Assembly: GCA_003132865.1 (NCBI GenBank)
Contig: PKYZ01000451.1
Span: forward strand, 1-16,828
Length of the DNA stretch: 16,828 nucleotides
Direction of reading: 5' to 3'
DNA from: Bryobacterales bacterium
GTDB lineage: Bacteria; Acidobacteriota; Terriglobia; Bryobacterales; Bryobacteraceae
Shown one piece after another: positions 1-6,484 of this stretch. Position 1 is the stretch's first letter. Each line of letters opens with the position of its first letter. Both the position numbers and the translations under genes were made by a program. The notes beneath the pieces were generated by a model that was not told the DNA's origin, made no database searches, and was given only the letters and a program-made list of their open reading frames with translations.

Positions 1-44
1 CTTATTTTAACGCCTATTGCCGGACCCAGAGGGTACCCCTGGGA

Positions 45-56
45 GCCTGCCCCACT
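45..56 (+). repeat. Intergenic repeat core GCCTGCCCCACT (copy 1)
   Basis: The 12-mer GCCTGCCCCACT occurs here exactly as at 5467-5478 and, on the other strand, at 16806-16817; weaker relatives lie near 11224 and 7378. Here it follows a GGGTACCC palindrome and the GGGAGCCTGC arm, but the matching GCAGGCT arm seen in the 5456 copy is missing, so this copy looks partial. It sits just past the end of the minus-strand helix-turn-helix gene, as the other copies also sit at gene ends. Confidence 0.6.
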
Positions 57-78
57 ATGAATGGCCAATCCAGGCGGC

Positions 79-270
79 CTACACCAGGATTTCTTCTTCA
101 TTTGCTTCTGCGTCCGCAGGGGGATCTTCCTTTTCGATTTTCGGGATGGGTGTTTGTTCGATGGAGTTGATCATGTCGAGAAGCTCAAGGTATTTCTGGT
201 GATCGTTGCGGGCTTTGAGGACGGGGCACGGGGCAGGAGCGCAGCCCAGACTGGCGGGCGGCGGGGGGGG
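79..270 (-). other. Out-of-frame true C-terminus of the HTH gene
   Basis: In the frame one base away from the upstream HTH protein, translation below the G8 run gives a coherent acidic tail (including YLELLDMINSIEQ and ending in EANEEEILV) before a TAG at 79-81. It has the composition of a real helical, charged terminus, unlike the Arg/Pro/Ser end read in the annotated frame. The reading frame resumes exactly if one base of the G8 tract (263-270) is removed. It may be a sequencing error, a real mutation, or a slippery tract used for phase variation or programmed slippage. Confidence 0.55.
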
Positions 271-904
271 CAACGTCATCGCAATTCTGAGAATCATGTT
301 GCATCTGGTTGCAAGGGGTTACATCGGCGGGGGGCGGCACCGGCGATTCCGGGGGTGGCGGGGGTTCCGAAGTGGCTGAATCGGCGGGGGTCTCCGTTTC
401 CGATGGCGTTTCGGCGGGCGCTGCCGATTCGGCGGAGGCGGGATCGTCCGTCTGCATGTCCCTTTCGATGTTACAGAGGCCGGGCAGGCTATCGTAGTCC
501 TGCTCGATGATGGCCGAGTCGAGGAGCTTTTTGCCGTCGGGATCGGGGGCCGGTTCCGGCATGGACCAGCCGGTCTTGGGCAGTTGGGGGCGCTGCAAAA
601 TGAACATGGCGGTCCTCAGCAGAACGGCGGGCGACGACGTGGGATTGTCGAGGACGGCGAGGAGGGTTTCCAAAGCGCGGTTGCTGAGATGGTAGAGGTC
701 ATCGCGGCGGGCGAGGACAAATTCGGCGCGGGCGCGGTGGAGGGCGGCGGAGAAGGGCTTGCAGGTCTTCATCCAGCGGTAGATGGTGACGCGATGGACG
801 CCGTAGGCTTCGGCGGCATCGGTTAGGGTGGAACCGGCGGCCAGGGCGTTGACGACGCACTGCTGGACCGTGGTGAGGGGAGGTGTGTCGGTAGTGTGTT
901 CCAT
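185..904 (-). CDS. Helix-turn-helix DNA-binding protein with proline/acid-rich tail (frameshifted C-terminus)
   Basis: As read, 239 residues. Residues about 13-50 form a compact helix-turn-helix: an alanine-rich first helix, then GVHRVTIYRW as turn and recognition helix, in the style of small-terminase or resolvase/transposase-type HTH domains. Residues 52-110 are helical. From about 115 the protein is a low-complexity Pro/Glu/Ala/Ser tail. The last 27 residues (Arg/Pro/Ser-rich) look unlike the acidic tail before them because the frame changes at a run of eight G at 263-270. Removing one base continues the protein to a stop at 79 (274 residues) with an acidic, natural-looking end. No partner gene identifies its role; binding DNA as a regulator or as a mobile-element/phage-packaging factor is inference. 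The Shine-Dalgarno sequence is weak, so the ATG start at 904 rests on the position of the HTH. Confidence 0.7.
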   Translation of the reverse strand: MEHTTDTPPLTTVQQCVVNALAAGSTLTDAAEAYGVHRVTIYRWMKTCKPFSAALHRARAEFVLARRDDLYHLSNRALETLLAVLDNPTSSPAVLLRTAMFILQRPQLPKTGWSMPEPAPDPDGKKLLDSAIIEQDYDSLPGLCNIERDMQTDDPASAESAAPAETPSETETPADSATSEPPPPPESPVPPPADVTPCNQMQHDSQNCDDVAPPAARQSGLRSCPVPRPQSPQRSPEIP

Positions 905-1368
905 TCCGACGATGAGAGTAGCATGGGCGGGTGCGCGGAAGCGGGGATCACGGGGGCAGTTTGCTTTGTTTTCATGGGGATGTGGGGGAATGTCGATCTG
1001 TGATCGGCGGGAGCGTGCGCGGGCGGGGAGAACTCGCGTGCGCTCGAAAACCCACCCCGACTGGATGAGAGCCAGACTGGGCGGCCTGGAGGCCGCCGCA
1101 GGCGTGGGGACGTTTTATCATTGGCGCTAACTTGGGCAAGGCTCATTGCCGTGGAGTTTCCTCTGGCGCTGGGAGCTGCTGACCTCCCTCATGCCTACCG
1201 GCGGCCGATTTCCGCGGCTTCACATGTCAGGGATGCGCGTTATGCGGCCTATTGACGTGGAGCGGACTTCACAGGACCGATGGCCGAACGGCGCGTAAGG
1301 AACACCCAATCTCCGAGTGGCCGACGAATCGCCAAGAAAGCCTGGTACATTGGGCATTCGGCTGAGAT
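905..1368. other. Gene-free stretch with one GC-rich hairpin
   Basis: No convincing coding frame is seen on either strand; the frames that stay open here are Arg/Pro/Ser-rich shadows. The only clear structure is a perfect hairpin at 1080-1097, stem GGCGGCC/GGCCGCC with loop TGGA, flanked by GACTGG and GCAGGC. It resembles the short GC-rich repeats that punctuate other intergenic spaces in the window. The segment must hold the promoters of the diverging genes at 904 and 1369, but I see no strong -35/-10 pair. Confidence 0.5.
1080..1097. repeat. Perfect 7-bp-stem hairpin, GGCGGCC-TGGA-GGCCGCC
   Basis: The arms at 1080-1086 and 1091-1097 are perfectly complementary around a four-base loop. There is no T-run after either arm, so a classical intrinsic terminator is not supported. 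The form is typical of dispersed REP-like elements in GC-rich genomes. Confidence 0.6.
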
Positions 1369-2202
1369 ATGAATTCGTTCCAACGATTTCGACGAGCGAA
1401 ATGCAACGGAGTGATAGACTTCGAGGCCAAGGCCACTTGGCCTCATCGGATTCATGAGGTTCTTTCGTCCGCTCTCGATGAACTGCGGCGGTACGAGCTC
1501 CGGCAATCGCAGATTGATGCTCTTTGCAGGCGCGATGTGCTGACTCGCTGTAATCCTCCACCAAATGAATTGGAAGAAAAGCGTGTTAAGGTGATCGCTG
1601 AAGTCGATGCCCTGCTTTCGACTGAGCGAATTCTCAGCTTTCATTGCGCTAGACTGCTGGGGTATGAGGTGGAGGCCATACGACTCGAAGGTTTGCGTCA
1701 GCTTACGCAGTCCTTCGCCATGGAGCGCATTGATCGAACTCTCTCGACTGGCAGCCTGCCCGCAGCCACGGCGCGCGCCATACGCGAAAGCAATCAAAGT
1801 GGTGATCCCGGGCGCGCGGGCATCGTCTCCTTCGTGAACATGCGCTCTGAACTCGCTTGTGAGGGTTCCGTCGGAAGGCTCTTCCGTTGCTGGGGTGGAG
1901 AGGCCATCTATTGGGGACGCGAGGATCCTCCGGTGGGAACTGCCCTCCAGGGAATTGGAGAACCGTGCATCGTGCTCGCCGCACTGCCGGTGCCGGCGAT
2001 GTCTCTCTATGGAACGTTAGGGATGCAGTTCGCTCGAGCGTTTCTGAAGAGCCGTGGCGTCCGAAGGGTCTCCGTGGGCTTCGAATCTCGCGTAAGACAG
2101 GCTGTCCCAGGTGAATGGATTATCGACGTGGTCTCCTACCGGGATAGGCGATTTGAAGAACTCACCAGATCTTCCAAGTGGCAGAAGTTTGTGCTCGGCT
2201 GA
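1369..2202 (+). CDS. Unknown 277-residue protein, first gene of an uncharacterised unit
   Basis: I do not recognise this family. The protein is soluble-looking, with no signal peptide or membrane segment. Residues about 20-130 are mostly helical and charged, and the region around 65-75 is consistent with a short coiled coil. The C-terminal half looks like an alpha/beta fold: GRLFRCWGGEAIYWG (about 168-182), a hydrophobic strand CIVLAALPVPAMSLYG (about 203-218), and a basic/aromatic end. The GGEAIYW segment and the Cys and His/Asp content could form a catalytic site, but no known motif is matched. It is followed 62 bp later by a gene with a strong ribosome site on the same strand. Start choice is tentative: ATG at 1369 has only a weak GAG before it. 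Codon use is less GC-biased at third positions than in the core genes downstream, which fits accessory DNA. Confidence 0.6.
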   Translation: MNSFQRFRRAKCNGVIDFEAKATWPHRIHEVLSSALDELRRYELRQSQIDALCRRDVLTRCNPPPNELEEKRVKVIAEVDALLSTERILSFHCARLLGYEVEAIRLEGLRQLTQSFAMERIDRTLSTGSLPAATARAIRESNQSGDPGRAGIVSFVNMRSELACEGSVGRLFRCWGGEAIYWGREDPPVGTALQGIGEPCIVLAALPVPAMSLYGTLGMQFARAFLKSRGVRRVSVGFESRVRQAVPGEWIIDVVSYRDRRFEELTRSSKWQKFVLG

Positions 2203-2251
2203 ACGCGCATTCGGAAACTGGGCGAAGCGATGCCAATGAGCCGGTACGATG

Positions 2252-2268
2252 CCGGAGAGGTCTCATGT
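2252..2268 (+). promoter_or_regulatory. Strong ribosome-binding site deciding the 2265 start
   Basis: GGAGAGG at 2254-2260 lies four bases before ATG 2265. It is one of the best Shine-Dalgarno matches in the window and favours this start over the in-frame GTG at 2178, which would overlap the upstream gene. Confidence 0.65.
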
Positions 2269-3557
2269 TCAGGGCGCTCCTAACTCGTCTCCTTGGTCGC
2301 ACGGGGTTGGTGCGAACCCAGCCTGAAGAGGCGGTCGCGACCCTGGGCAATTCCTCGGTGGTCGGAGCCCCTCTAAACACCCTGGCCAGTCCGGGAGTCT
2401 TGGGGGCCGATCCACCGACCCAAGCCGCAAGGCCATCGAGGCCGAGCATTCTCTCCTGCTATTCGCGGGTCAATCTGGCCGACAACCCGCTGGCCATCCG
2501 AGAGGTACGACAGACTGGACCGATCACCTGGGCGCCAGGACTGCACGGCTGGTGCATCAACCCGAGCACATCTTTTCCGTTGACGGTTGTCGGCAGCGAC
2601 AATGAAACGGCCTGCCAGATCCGCGAGGCGTTAGATGGGCTCGTGGACCACTACTCGGAGGACGTGACCGAAGCAGTCGCCGGCTTGGTTGTGGAGCGAG
2701 GAGCGCGCTTCCACGAATTCGAGGATTACCTTGAGGCACAGCGCCAGACTTATCGCGCAGCATTGGCCGCAGCCCGAAGCAAACGGACGGGGCGTGCCCG
2801 CCAAGAGGACGATGAGGTTGAAGAGGAGATCGAGGCCGATGCGGTCGGTTCACTCGACCGATGCTGCCACGAGTTTGCGGGGCTGATCGAGGGCGACTAC
2901 CCTAACGGCGCCGCCGAACTCTCAGCGGTTCGTAGTTTCGGATATGGCAACTTGCTGCGGTACCTCGGCGCCGGGCCGGCCAACGTCAAACTCATACCGC
3001 CTCGAGACCGGAGGCGCCTTGGATTTGAGGCATTGGTGCAGGCGGAGCTGGCGATAGGCGCGGACAGAATTTCGGAAATTCCTACCGTGTCGCTGTTGCA
3101 CGCCATGACTCTGAAAGGGATTCACTCCCTTTCAGCCCTACCGATCCCCTCGAAATTGCGCAAGAAGGATCTCGCGGTAGAGTTCGTTCTTGGCCAGGGC
3201 GGAATTCGGGAACGAGTCATCGCGGCGACCGATCTCGAGGCCGTGTTCTACTTGCTTCCGCCGGTAGGTGCACTTTCCGCTCTTGATCTTGGAGGGATGC
3301 GCGATCGGATGAGCTTCGCATGGGGCGTTACCAATCTTGTGGTCACGACCTACGTCACAGCGGCGCTGGCTCCGACGAATCGGGAATACGCGGGTAAGCA
3401 TCTTGCCGCGGACCGTTTCAAAGTGCACAACATCGGCGACATCCTTGGTTGCAGGAGCTGCAGCAGAATGCGCGGAGAATCCAGGGCGCTCGCCGAGTGG
3501 AGCCGATTCCCGTTCCACTTCGGTTGCCGGTGCGTTCTCCTGCTCGCGGCACGATGA
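2265..3557 (+). CDS. Unknown 430-residue protein with C-terminal Mu-F-like CxxC...H..CxC motif
   Basis: The start is set by GGAGAGG placed six bases before ATG 2265; the frame is open further up, but without such a site. Residues about 1-85 are low-complexity and Pro/Ala-rich. About 85-230 holds a helical, charged region including an acidic run near 190-200. About 280-330 contains KLRKKDLAVEFVL, which resembles a small SAP/HeH-type helix pair. The last 40 residues carry C396-x2-C399, then P416-F-H418, then C421-R-C423. This C..C / P.H..CRC pattern is the hallmark of the C-terminus of phage Mu protein F-like (head morphogenesis) domains, where it probably binds metal. No other capsid gene is present, so a phage-head role is uncertain; orphan Mu-F domains also occur in toxin-like proteins. 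Its stop codon overlaps a possible start of a 36-codon frame (ATGA at 3554-3557). Confidence 0.65.
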   Translation: MFRALLTRLLGRTGLVRTQPEEAVATLGNSSVVGAPLNTLASPGVLGADPPTQAARPSRPSILSCYSRVNLADNPLAIREVRQTGPITWAPGLHGWCINPSTSFPLTVVGSDNETACQIREALDGLVDHYSEDVTEAVAGLVVERGARFHEFEDYLEAQRQTYRAALAAARSKRTGRARQEDDEVEEEIEADAVGSLDRCCHEFAGLIEGDYPNGAAELSAVRSFGYGNLLRYLGAGPANVKLIPPRDRRRLGFEALVQAELAIGADRISEIPTVSLLHAMTLKGIHSLSALPIPSKLRKKDLAVEFVLGQGGIRERVIAATDLEAVFYLLPPVGALSALDLGGMRDRMSFAWGVTNLVVTTYVTAALAPTNREYAGKHLAADRFKVHNIGDILGCRSCSRMRGESRALAEWSRFPFHFGCRCVLLLAAR

Positions 3558-3664
3558 AACGTGTGCCTTCAGTGCCGCCGGGCGTAATAAGCTTGGAAGG
3601 TCGGGATGGATGGAACGCACCCACCGACCTGCGCCACGGACCGTTTCCGTGTCGCCGTCCGTAA
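3554..3664 (+). CDS. Possible coupled 36-codon small protein or broken third gene
   Basis: ATG 3554 overlaps the TGA of the preceding gene (ATGA), the usual layout for translational coupling. The frame gives 36 residues, rich in Pro and Arg, with WNAPTDLRHGPFPCRRP at its end, and stops at TAA 3662-3664. Beyond the stop the same frame stays open to about 4020 and includes a Cys-rich stretch (ACRLNHPDVDLSMACGCG). The 36 codons may therefore be the front of a longer gene broken by a nonsense codon. No family is recognised. The remaining bases up to 3861 hold nothing else that I can support. Confidence 0.3.
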   Translation: MKRVPSVPPGVISLEGRDGWNAPTDLRHGPFPCRRP

Positions 3665-3861
3665 AGAATCGGGACCGGGGAAGGCGCTTGCGTCTTGGGA
3701 GATCCGCCTTCCATATGGGCGTGCCGTCTCAATCACCCGGATGTGGACTTGTCCATGGCGTGTGGCTGCGGCCGGATCACGCGCCACTCGGAGAATGGGC
3801 TGGATTCAGTCGCTGCGAAAGATCACTCCCGTGAAACGCCGTTCACGGCTCGGCCGGCTTG

Positions 3862-4269
3862 TTACCGCACAGGAGGATGGATCAGGGGGATGGTCTCCCG
3901 GCGGCCGCGGCGGTACACCCGGAAGCCGGCCAGATCTGTGGTGATCACCGGATACCGCGGATGCAATTCGCTAAGACGAATCAGGCAAAGACCCGCCACG
4001 TCCGGCTTGCGATCCGCGTAGCGTGCCGCCAACTCCGCCAATCGGGAAATATGCTCGCTCAACACAAATGCGGACCGCACCAAGCCGTCGTGCAACAACG
4101 CCAGAACCAGAGCGCTGCTACCGAGATGAAACGCGGTTTCGGCTAGCACCGCTTCACACGTCACTAGCGGTTCGGTGACCCCTTCAGCAATCCCGACCGC
4201 CCATTCATGATGGTAATCTTTCCGGTTCCCGAACGCGACGAGAAAACCCGTGTCCGCGATCGCCTTCAT
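3862..4269 (-). CDS. vapC: PIN-domain ribonuclease toxin (VapC-like)
   Basis: 135 residues, the usual size for a VapC toxin. PIN-family acidic positions are visible: D6 in ADTGFL, E44 in AETAFHL, D90 in the KPDVAGL stretch, and D112 in ITTDLAGFRVYRR, a typical end for this subgroup. VapC toxins are Mg2+-dependent endoribonucleases that cut tRNA, rRNA or mRNA and are held inactive by the cognate antitoxin. In related sequences the third-motif region reads D-L-A-D-A; here it reads D-V-A-G-L, so one commonly conserved Asp is Gly at residue 93, and activity could be reduced. The start ATG overlaps the stop of the upstream antitoxin (ATGA), which indicates translational coupling. Family assignment is firm; activity and target are not known. 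Confidence 0.88.
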   Translation of the reverse strand: MKAIADTGFLVAFGNRKDYHHEWAVGIAEGVTEPLVTCEAVLAETAFHLGSSALVLALLHDGLVRSAFVLSEHISRLAELAARYADRKPDVAGLCLIRLSELHPRYPVITTDLAGFRVYRRGRRETIPLIHPPVR

Positions 4270-4475
4270 TTACGAGAGAAGCCTTTGCGCATCGAGAGGT
4301 CGCTTGGTCCAGCAATCGCACCCGCCCAGCGAAGGAACGGACGTTTGGCAGCGTTTCGGGCTTTCTCAAGTTCCTCCCGAACGATGCGTCCCTTAGGAAT
4401 ACCCGTTTTGCGCGCTGCAGTCTCCAGCCACTCCGCCAGATCCTCCGGCAGCCGAACAGTGATTGCATTACTCAT
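4266..4475 (-). CDS. vapB: Ribbon-helix-helix antitoxin (VapB-like) partner of the PIN toxin
   Basis: 69 residues from ATG 4475. Upstream extension is possible, but it adds Arg/Gly-rich sequence outside the family. The N-terminus (SNAITVRLPEDLAEWLE) is a classic ribbon-helix-helix strand and first helix, followed by the KTGIPKGRIVREELEKA helices. This fold dimerises on operator DNA and autorepresses the operon. The C-terminal part (from about 47) would wrap the toxin. It overlaps the toxin start by four bases. A TACAAT hexamer at 4484-4489, eight bases before the ATG, suggests a leaderless or nearly leaderless transcript; no good Shine-Dalgarno sequence is present. Confidence 0.85.
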   Translation of the reverse strand: MSNAITVRLPEDLAEWLETAARKTGIPKGRIVREELEKARNAAKRPFLRWAGAIAGPSDLSMRKGFSRK

Positions 4476-4483
4476 CTGCTCAA

Positions 4484-4489
4484 ATTGTA
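4484..4489 (-). promoter_or_regulatory. -10 box (TACAAT) of the vapBC-like operon, leaderless layout
   Basis: TACAAT is read on the minus strand eight bases before ATG 4475, so transcription would begin at about 4477. No convincing -35 element is seen 16-18 bases upstream. Confidence 0.45.
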
Positions 4490-4596
4490 ACACATGCACT
4501 GGTCCGTTCCGCCGTCGACCGGATCGGTCCTGGGAACCGCCGCTCACGAAACCCACCTGGCTGGTCTGTCGTCTCTTAGGCACGGAAGCGGCGGGG

Positions 4597-4950
4597 TCAC
4601 AGCCTGTCGAACAGCAAATGCAATCCGTCGCGCACGGCTCCGGCCGCCGCGCCGCTTAACTTGCCGGTCGATTCTACAAGCTCTGCCTTGTCGACCGTGA
4701 GGATCTGGGATACGTTGACCACGCATGCCTTCGGAAGGTTGGCTTCGCCTTTTTTCAGAAGCACGTTGCCCGGCGCGTTCGCCCTGGTCAGCCGCGAGGT
4801 AATCAGGCACACGACGCTGGTTGCAATCGCGCTCCGGTTAAAAATATCGTTCTGGACAACCACACAAGGATGCCGGTCCGCGGGCGCCGAACCGGCCGCA
4901 GGTCCAAAGTCGAGCCAGTACACTTGTCCCTGCCGAATCTCGCTCACCAA
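4597..4950 (-). CDS. mazF: MazF/PemK-family endoribonuclease toxin
   Basis: 117 residues, full length for the family. Features: the opening IRQGQVYWLDFG strand (residues 5-16); the loop with R26-H-P ahead of CVVVQND; LITS (49-52) with the conserved Thr/Ser; and the hydrophobic strand ACVVNVSQILTVDK (75-88) before a C-terminal helix ending LLFDRL. The family cuts RNA in a sequence-specific way and slows translation and growth when the labile antitoxin is lost. It is preceded on the same strand by its antitoxin with a 7-bp overlap, and followed 121 bp later by the vapBC-like pair. No key residue looks missing. Confidence 0.92.
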   Translation of the reverse strand: MVSEIRQGQVYWLDFGPAAGSAPADRHPCVVVQNDIFNRSAIATSVVCLITSRLTRANAPGNVLLKKGEANLPKACVVNVSQILTVDKAELVESTGKLSGAAAGAVRDGLHLLFDRL

Positions 4951-5189
4951 TGTTCCTTGACTGCGCGGCGGACCTTGGCCTTGATTCCCTTCAGCAGAGG
5001 TGTTTCCGCCGGTTCCATACCCTCAGCATAGACCTCGTTCAGCCGGAGCAGCATCTGTTCCCGCCGCTGCCGTTGCAGGAAATCGCCGACTGCCAGCGCG
5101 AAAAGCCGGCTGCGGCTCAGCCCCATCAGCCGCGCAGTTTCGTCCGCTTCCTGCAATAGTCCGTCATCTATGGAAATCGCTGTCTTCAT
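4944..5189 (-). CDS. mazE: Ribbon-helix-helix antitoxin (MazE-like) partner of MazF
   Basis: 81 residues from ATG 5189, which begins MKTAISIDDGLLQEADE, the standard RHH opening. A start four codons upstream (5201) is possible. Residues 1-42 make the DNA-binding ribbon-helix-helix (MGLSRSRLFALAVGDFL forms the second helix). The rest is charged and probably binds the toxin. It is an RHH rather than an AbrB-fold antitoxin, a pairing often seen with chromosomal MazF toxins. Its end overlaps the toxin start. An extended -10 box (TGgTATGAT) lies 15-23 bases upstream. Confidence 0.85.
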   Translation of the reverse strand: MKTAISIDDGLLQEADETARLMGLSRSRLFALAVGDFLQRQRREQMLLRLNEVYAEGMEPAETPLLKGIKAKVRRAVKEHW

Positions 5190-5203
5190 TGTTACTACCA
5201 AGG

Positions 5204-5212
5204 ATCATACCA
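5204..5212 (-). promoter_or_regulatory. Extended -10 promoter of the mazEF-like operon
   Basis: TATGAT at 5204-5209, preceded by TG at the extended -10 position, read on the minus strand 14 bases before the preferred ATG 5189. No -35 consensus is visible, as is common for extended -10 promoters. Confidence 0.4.
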
Positions 5213-5438
5213 AACTTCGCACCAAGTAGGAGTACCGCACCTGTCGGACGGCCCTCCGCGCGCCGATCCTCGGAAACGGCGTCTTGTTAAGTTAAGGTTC
5301 ATGGGAGCCCAGTCCTAGCGAGAATGCTTACGTTAGCGCCTATGTGGGCACCCGCCTCACCTCCGATTGTCGCTATCATTATGCGAGCCTCTATGGTCGG
5401 CTGTTGAAGGCCGGCGGGGCGGATTGAAAGGGCCAGGC

Positions 5439-5478
5439 GGGACTGGGAGTCCCGCGCAGGCTGAGAGCCTGCCCCACT
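5439..5478. terminator. Double hairpin repeat at the 3' end of folD
   Basis: Two hairpins in tandem: GGGACT-GGG-AGTCCC (5439-5453) and GCAGGCT-GAG-AGCCTGC (5456-5472), the second followed by the CCCAC repeat core. The first base of the folD stop codon (5480-5478) lies at the edge. The same core occurs at 45-56 and 16806-16817, so this is a full copy of a dispersed intergenic repeat. There is no U-run; it may act as a transcription attenuator or protect mRNA ends. Confidence 0.6.
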
Positions 5479-6413
5479 CAGACTCCGGCGCTGGCGGGCA
5501 AGCCAGCCCTGACCTCCGCGGCCGACACCGTGTTGGACATCAACATGGCGATGGTGAGGGGGCCAACGCCGCCCGGCACAGGCGTGTAAGCGGACGCTTT
5601 CTTCTGCATGTCCAGCGGATCGACATCGCCCACCAGCACGCTGCCTTTGCGCTCCAGCGCTGCCAGGCGCTCCGGCGAGTTGCGGAAAATGCGCGCGGCT
5701 TCGGCGCGATCCGCGATGCGGTTCATACCCACATCGATGACCACCGCGCCCGACCGGATGTAATCGGCCGTCAGCATGGCCGGCCGTCCCATGGCAGCCA
5801 CCAGGATCTCGCCTTCCCGGCAGACGCCCGCCAAGTCCACCGTTCGCGAGTGGCAGATGGTGACGGTCGAGTGCGCGTGCAGCAACAGCAGCGCCATCGG
5901 CTTGCCCACGATGTCGCTGCGTCCCACCACCACGGCGCGCTTGCCCGCCACCGGAATCTGGTACTGCCGCAAAAGCTCCATGATGCCGGCGGGGGTGCAG
6001 GGCCGCGGGCCGGGACGCCCGGCCACCAGGTTACCCACGTTCATGGGGTGGAATCCGTCCACGTCCTTTTCCGGCGAGACCGCCAGCAGCACGCGGCGCG
6101 TATCTACTTGCGGCGGCAAAGGCAACTGCACCAGGATGCCGTCGATATCGGGCCGCTGGTTCAGGCCGTCGATGACCGCCAGTAATTCCTCGGTGGTGAT
6201 GGTGGCGGACGGCGTGACGCTCTCGCTCGCGATGCCCAATTCCGCGCAGGCCTTCACTTTGTTGCGCACGTAGATTTGCGATCCAGGGTCGTGCCCTACC
6301 AGCACGACGGCGAGTCCCGGCGGGCGCGCGGCCGACGCCAGCGCCGCCACGCGCGGACGCAAGTCTCGCAAGATCTGGTCGCGGACGCGGTTTCCATCGA
6401 GAATTGTAGGCAT
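5478..6413 (-). CDS. folD: Bifunctional methylenetetrahydrofolate dehydrogenase/methenyltetrahydrofolate cyclohydrolase
   Basis: 311 residues, slightly longer than the usual 285-300. FolD interconverts 5,10-methylene-THF and 10-formyl-THF using NADP(H) in the cytoplasm, feeding purine and formyl-Met synthesis. Visible motifs: Y48-x3-K52 in SQIYVRNKVKA (K52 is the catalytic Lys); the QLPLP loop at 96-100; DVDGFHPMNVG (117-127) with the substrate-binding Asp; PCTPAGIMELL (138-148); VVGRSDIVGKPMALLL (162-177) for NADP binding; and PVPGGVGPLTIAMLM near 278-292. All key residues are present. The start ATG 6413 has AGGGAAAG just before it. It diverges from the VWFA-related gene at 6485 across a 71-bp space, and a repeat hairpin ends the gene. 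Confidence 0.97.
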   Translation of the reverse strand: MPTILDGNRVRDQILRDLRPRVAALASAARPPGLAVVLVGHDPGSQIYVRNKVKACAELGIASESVTPSATITTEELLAVIDGLNQRPDIDGILVQLPLPPQVDTRRVLLAVSPEKDVDGFHPMNVGNLVAGRPGPRPCTPAGIMELLRQYQIPVAGKRAVVVGRSDIVGKPMALLLLHAHSTVTICHSRTVDLAGVCREGEILVAAMGRPAMLTADYIRSGAVVIDVGMNRIADRAEAARIFRNSPERLAALERKGSVLVGDVDPLDMQKKASAYTPVPGGVGPLTIAMLMSNTVSAAEVRAGLPASAGV

Positions 6414-6484
6414 CTTTCCCTAATGATAGCGAGGGGCGCACCGCACCGGAACCTTGCGGTACTTGACGTGCATCCATAAGACAG

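Noticed and set aside
1249..1797. 182-codon minus-strand frame opposite the start of the 277-residue protein
   Set aside because: No ribosome site or motif. The plus-strand reading is favoured by the co-oriented downstream gene, though certainty is limited since neither protein has a known family.
5367..6185. 272-codon plus-strand open frame opposite folD
   Set aside because: FolD on the minus strand has every catalytic motif; the plus frame is His/Arg/Gln-rich shadow sequence.
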